Source: Companilactobacillus kedongensis
Lineage (GTDB): Bacteria > Bacillota > Bacilli > Lactobacillales > Lactobacillaceae
Direction of reading: 5' to 3'
NCBI RefSeq assembly: GCF_003946625.1
Contig: NZ_RHOR01000019.1
Coordinates: forward strand, 1-41,546
Length of the DNA: 41,546 nucleotides
Part shown: positions 39,493-41,546 of the stretch, in pieces
Numbering within the stretch: the first letter of the stretch is position 1
Layout of the letters: each line of letters starts with the position of its first letter
Program-made: the position numbers and the translations under genes
Notes under the pieces: generated by a model
The model's database searches: none
Told to the model about the DNA's origin: nothing
Seen by the model: only the letters and a program-made list of their open reading frames with translations

Positions 39493-40332
39493 TTGGAAAA
39501 TAAATTAGAAACTTCACGTGGATTTGTAAATGTAAGAGTAACAGGAGACGTCAATAGCGATAAAGATATTATCGTTTTAGTTTCAGGAATCAATGGTTCA
39601 ATTTCTTATTATGATGCTATCACGCCTTATTTGACTGATAAATATACGGTTATAGCTATGGATCTTTTAGGACAGGGTGATTCTGGAGAAGGTAAGGATG
39701 ACCTTTATACAATTGATATCGAAGCTTGGGCTATGTGGGAAGGTATCGGACGTGTTAAGGTACTAAAACCCGTTATTGTCTTTGGATATGGTGTCGGTGG
39801 ACTTATCGTCAATCGCATGGCTGAACAACATGATATCGCAATGTCTAAGAAAATCATGTTGAATACACCGGCTACACAAAAATATGCTGATTTAGATACA
39901 TCAACAACTTTGTCATCAATACCTCTACTAGGCAAAATGGCCAAGTCTTCAGTTAAGTCGAATTTATACTTTGCAAAGGATTTTGACACTTCAACTTTGC
40001 CTGATCCTAATGTCATCGCTGATTCAGCTAAAGATACTGACAAAAAAGTTGCTAAAAAATTGTTGAAGTCAACTGATAGTTACCTTGAAGAAATGGCGTT
40101 AAATCGCCGTATGCGTAAAGTTAACTTGCCAACTATGGCTTTGTTCTCTGACAATGATCAAATTTTAGGAGAAGCTGGAATTAAAGATGCCAAGGCAACG
40201 ATTGGCCGTGTTCCTAACCTTAAAATGGAAGATGTAACTGGAACTGGACACATTGCCTTCTTAGAAAAACCAGAGGAAATTGCTAAAAAGATCATTGCTT
40301 TTGACGAAAGCACGCCAACAGAAGAAGCATAA
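39493..40332 (+). CDS. Alpha/beta-hydrolase-fold protein lacking the nucleophile Ser
   Basis: A 279-residue protein with the alpha/beta-hydrolase layout: oxyanion region VLVSGINGS (about 29-37), nucleophile elbow at 98-102, acid in LFSDNDQI (Asp222) and His253 in TGTGHIAFLEKP. The elbow reads Gly-Tyr-Gly-Val-Gly: Gly100 stands where Ser is expected. The codon is GGT, so a single sequencing error to a Ser codon (AGT) is possible but no more. Asp and His are kept. Either the protein is a non-catalytic relative or uses another mechanism. TTG start behind AGAGG; nicotinamidase gene follows after 65 nt, probably co-transcribed. Confidence 0.85.
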   Translation: MENKLETSRGFVNVRVTGDVNSDKDIIVLVSGINGSISYYDAITPYLTDKYTVIAMDLLGQGDSGEGKDDLYTIDIEAWAMWEGIGRVKVLKPVIVFGYGVGGLIVNRMAEQHDIAMSKKIMLNTPATQKYADLDTSTTLSSIPLLGKMAKSSVKSNLYFAKDFDTSTLPDPNVIADSAKDTDKKVAKKLLKSTDSYLEEMALNRRMRKVNLPTMALFSDNDQILGEAGIKDAKATIGRVPNLKMEDVTGTGHIAFLEKPEEIAKKIIAFDESTPTEEA

Positions 40333-40397
40333 TTTAGATTTGACTTAATCACTGTAACCATCAATAATCAAAGTAAAAAAGAAAGCAGGTACTTCTC

Positions 40398-40952
40398 ATG
40401 TCAAACCAAGCTCTTTTAATCATTGATTACACGAACGATTTCGTTGCCGATAATGGTGCACTAACTTGCGGTAAACCCGGACAGCTAATTGAACCAAGGA
40501 TCATTAAATTAGCTGAGGATATGAGAAAATCAGGTGATTGGGTATATTTACCAACTGATCTTCATAAACCATTCGATTCATATCATCCCGAAACAAAGCT
40601 TTTCCCAGCTCACAATATGCGTGACACTTGGGGTCGTGAATTTTTCGGAGATTTGAAAGATTGGTATGAGAAACATAAGTCAGAAAGTAATGTCGAGATG
40701 TTTGATAAAACACGTTACAGCGCTTTTGCTGGAACAGCATTAGACATTCGTTTGCGTGAAAGAGGAGTCGATACACTTCATCTGGTTGGAGTATGTACAG
40801 ATATTTGTGTCTTACATACTGCGGTTGACGCTTATGACTTAGGATATAAGATTGTTGTTCACAGTCAGGGTGTGGCTTCATTCAATCAAGTCGGCAATGA
40901 CTGGGCAATGGAACATTTTGAAAAAGTATTAGGCGCTACTATTAAAAAGTGA
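40398..40952 (+). CDS. pncA: Nicotinamidase (cysteine hydrolase family)
   Basis: A 184-residue enzyme hydrolysing nicotinamide to nicotinate for NAD salvage. Catalytic triad Asp10 (IIDYTNDF), Lys104 (FDKTRYSAF) and Cys137 (CTDICVLHT); metal ligands Asp54, His56 and His72 in TDLHKPFD and FPAHN. These, and the YHPETKLFP segment, match streptococcal-type nicotinamidases rather than plain isochorismatases. ATG with AGCAGGT. Nicotinate is an obligatory NAD precursor in many lactobacilli, so the gene is likely to be functional. Confidence 0.9.
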   Translation: MSNQALLIIDYTNDFVADNGALTCGKPGQLIEPRIIKLAEDMRKSGDWVYLPTDLHKPFDSYHPETKLFPAHNMRDTWGREFFGDLKDWYEKHKSESNVEMFDKTRYSAFAGTALDIRLRERGVDTLHLVGVCTDICVLHTAVDAYDLGYKIVVHSQGVASFNQVGNDWAMEHFEKVLGATIKK

Positions 40953-40970
40953 TTTTTTTCCGTCTTCGGG

Positions 40971-41083
40971 GATGAGGATATTTACCTGCTGTGCGGATTG
41001 GACTGAAGCCTTACCAAAAACTCGCCCGATGGTGTAATGACTCCGTCATAACGCCATTCCCACAGATGTTAAATATTCTCATC
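40971..41083. repeat. Structured intergenic repeat, copy 1
   Basis: Outer arms gatgaggatatttacctgct-type (40971-40993) and its near-complement (41061-41083) match at 19 of 23 positions. Inside, tggtgtaatgac (41030-41041) / gtcataacgcca (41045-41056) form a second hairpin. GC-richer than its surroundings. The inner hairpin and the adjoining ctcg(c/t)ccg string recur, inverted, in copy 2 about 260 nt away. No reading frame of interest. Function unknown: a palindromic mobile repeat or an RNA element. Confidence 0.7.
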
Positions 41084-41122
41084 CTCTACGACTAGTTAAC
41101 GGTTAATTAATATTGAATTTTT

Positions 41123-41169
41123 AGTGATCGATTGAATCTCTTATTGGAGGTTTGATTGATCACTTTTTT
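41123..41169 (+). terminator. Terminator after pncA region
   Basis: agtgatcgattga (41123-41135) pairs along 13 positions (with G-U pairs) with ttgattgatcact (41152-41164), followed by a T-tract. It would end transcripts from pncA that pass through repeat copy 1. Confidence 0.75.
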
Positions 41170-41286
41170 ATTGGGTTTAATTTTGTCGCTTAGTGCTATA
41201 AAAAATTCTGCTTACTCATAATTCTCCATTCATATATCTAAATGAATTATTAGCAAATAAATAAGTCGTAAGAACTGAGAAAATTC

Positions 41287-41419
41287 ACCAGCTATGGAAA
41301 GTGGCGTTATGGCGTAAGCCATTACACCACCGGACGAGTTTTAAGACTTGCTGAACTTTGCAAGGCTTAAAACCGAGGAACGAGACCAAGGCTCGTTATG
41401 CGTTAGTACCCATCTGGTT
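41287..41419. repeat. Structured intergenic repeat, copy 2 (inverted relative to copy 1)
   Basis: The core hairpin gtggcgttatggc (41301-41313), loop gtaa, gccattacaccac (41318-41330) is the reverse complement of the copy 1 core with few changes, and the flanking ccggacgagtttt matches the copy 1 complement. The outer ends accag..atgg (41288-41297) and ccatctggt (41410-41418) pair. Further short inverted repeats (ggttttaagcctt-like) lie between. No gene is visible between 40953 and 41453 apart from these repeats and the terminator. Confidence 0.7.
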
Positions 41420-41453
41420 GTCATTTAAAATAATATAAAATTTAGCTTTTTTA

Positions 41454-41546
41454 TTATATGGCTATACTCCAGAATTCTGCTGGGGTACAGCCATTTCTTG
41501 TTTCTGATCTACTAATATTGTTAAAATAATCGATTCCATCGTTTAC
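41454..41546 (-). CDS. Possible 3' end of a transposase (partial)
   Basis: The last 30 codons of a frame entering from the right edge read VNDGIDYFNNISRSETRNGC then TPAEFWSIAI and stop. Y-F-N-N, an Arg and TPAEF near the C-terminus recall the tails of IS3/IS481-type transposases. The final 13 codons coincide with a hairpin (atggctatactcc 41459-41471 / ggggtacagccat 41483-41495). The piece is too short for a firm call; it could also be noncoding. Confidence 0.35.
   Translation of the reverse strand, partial: VNDGIDYFNNISRSETRNGCTPAEFWSIAI

Overview
The window is the replication-origin region of a low-GC Gram-positive chromosome. The gene order (purA-dnaB-rplI-gdpP, rpsF-ssb-rpsR, yaaA-recF-gyrB-gyrA, dnaN, dnaA, then rpmH-rnpA-yidC-mnmE-mnmG on the other strand), the AT-rich codon use and the protein sequences fit a Lactobacillaceae member. 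A Companilactobacillus-type genome is my best guess, but this is inference; nothing in the window fixes the species.

Layout. Left arm (1-24077), nearly all on the minus strand and therefore co-oriented with a fork leaving oriC leftwards: an ABC-F ATPase, an LCP wall-polymer ligase, a small zinc-ribbon protein, a class A penicillin-binding protein with a long charged tail, and a membrane-anchored extracellular protein that may be MapZ-related. One orphan anchored protein (7589-8518) runs the opposite way. Then come purA, dnaB, rplI, gdpP, the S6-SSB-S18 operon with a perfect parS site, and yaaA-recF-gyrB-gyrA, dnaN and dnaA. The origin is bipartite: DnaA boxes lie upstream of dnaA (24099-24432) and between dnaA and dnaN, where two perfect boxes sit beside a run of DnaA-trios and an AT-rich stretch. 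The left arm therefore holds replication initiation, topology control, segregation signals and wall synthesis.

Right arm (24590-41546), mostly plus strand: rpmH, rnpA, yidC, mnmE, mnmG (ribosome, RNase P, membrane insertion, tRNA wobble modification; jag is absent from its usual place), a DUF1801 protein, and then accessory metabolism. The most interesting block is 29926-35373. A paired inverted PurR-type operator overlaps a good promoter in front of a PotABCD-like ABC importer (order B-C-A-D) and adenine deaminase. This suggests a purine-repressed importer for a purine rather than for polyamines. After it come a Gfo/Idh/MocA oxidoreductase, a trans-sulfuration PLP enzyme with a near-perfect parS site in its upstream region, an APC-family amino acid permease, an alpha/beta-hydrolase-fold protein that has lost its nucleophile serine, and a nicotinamidase.

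The last 600 bases hold no complete gene. They carry two related, oppositely oriented, GC-richer structured repeats, a terminator, and what may be the 3' end of a transposase running off the right edge.
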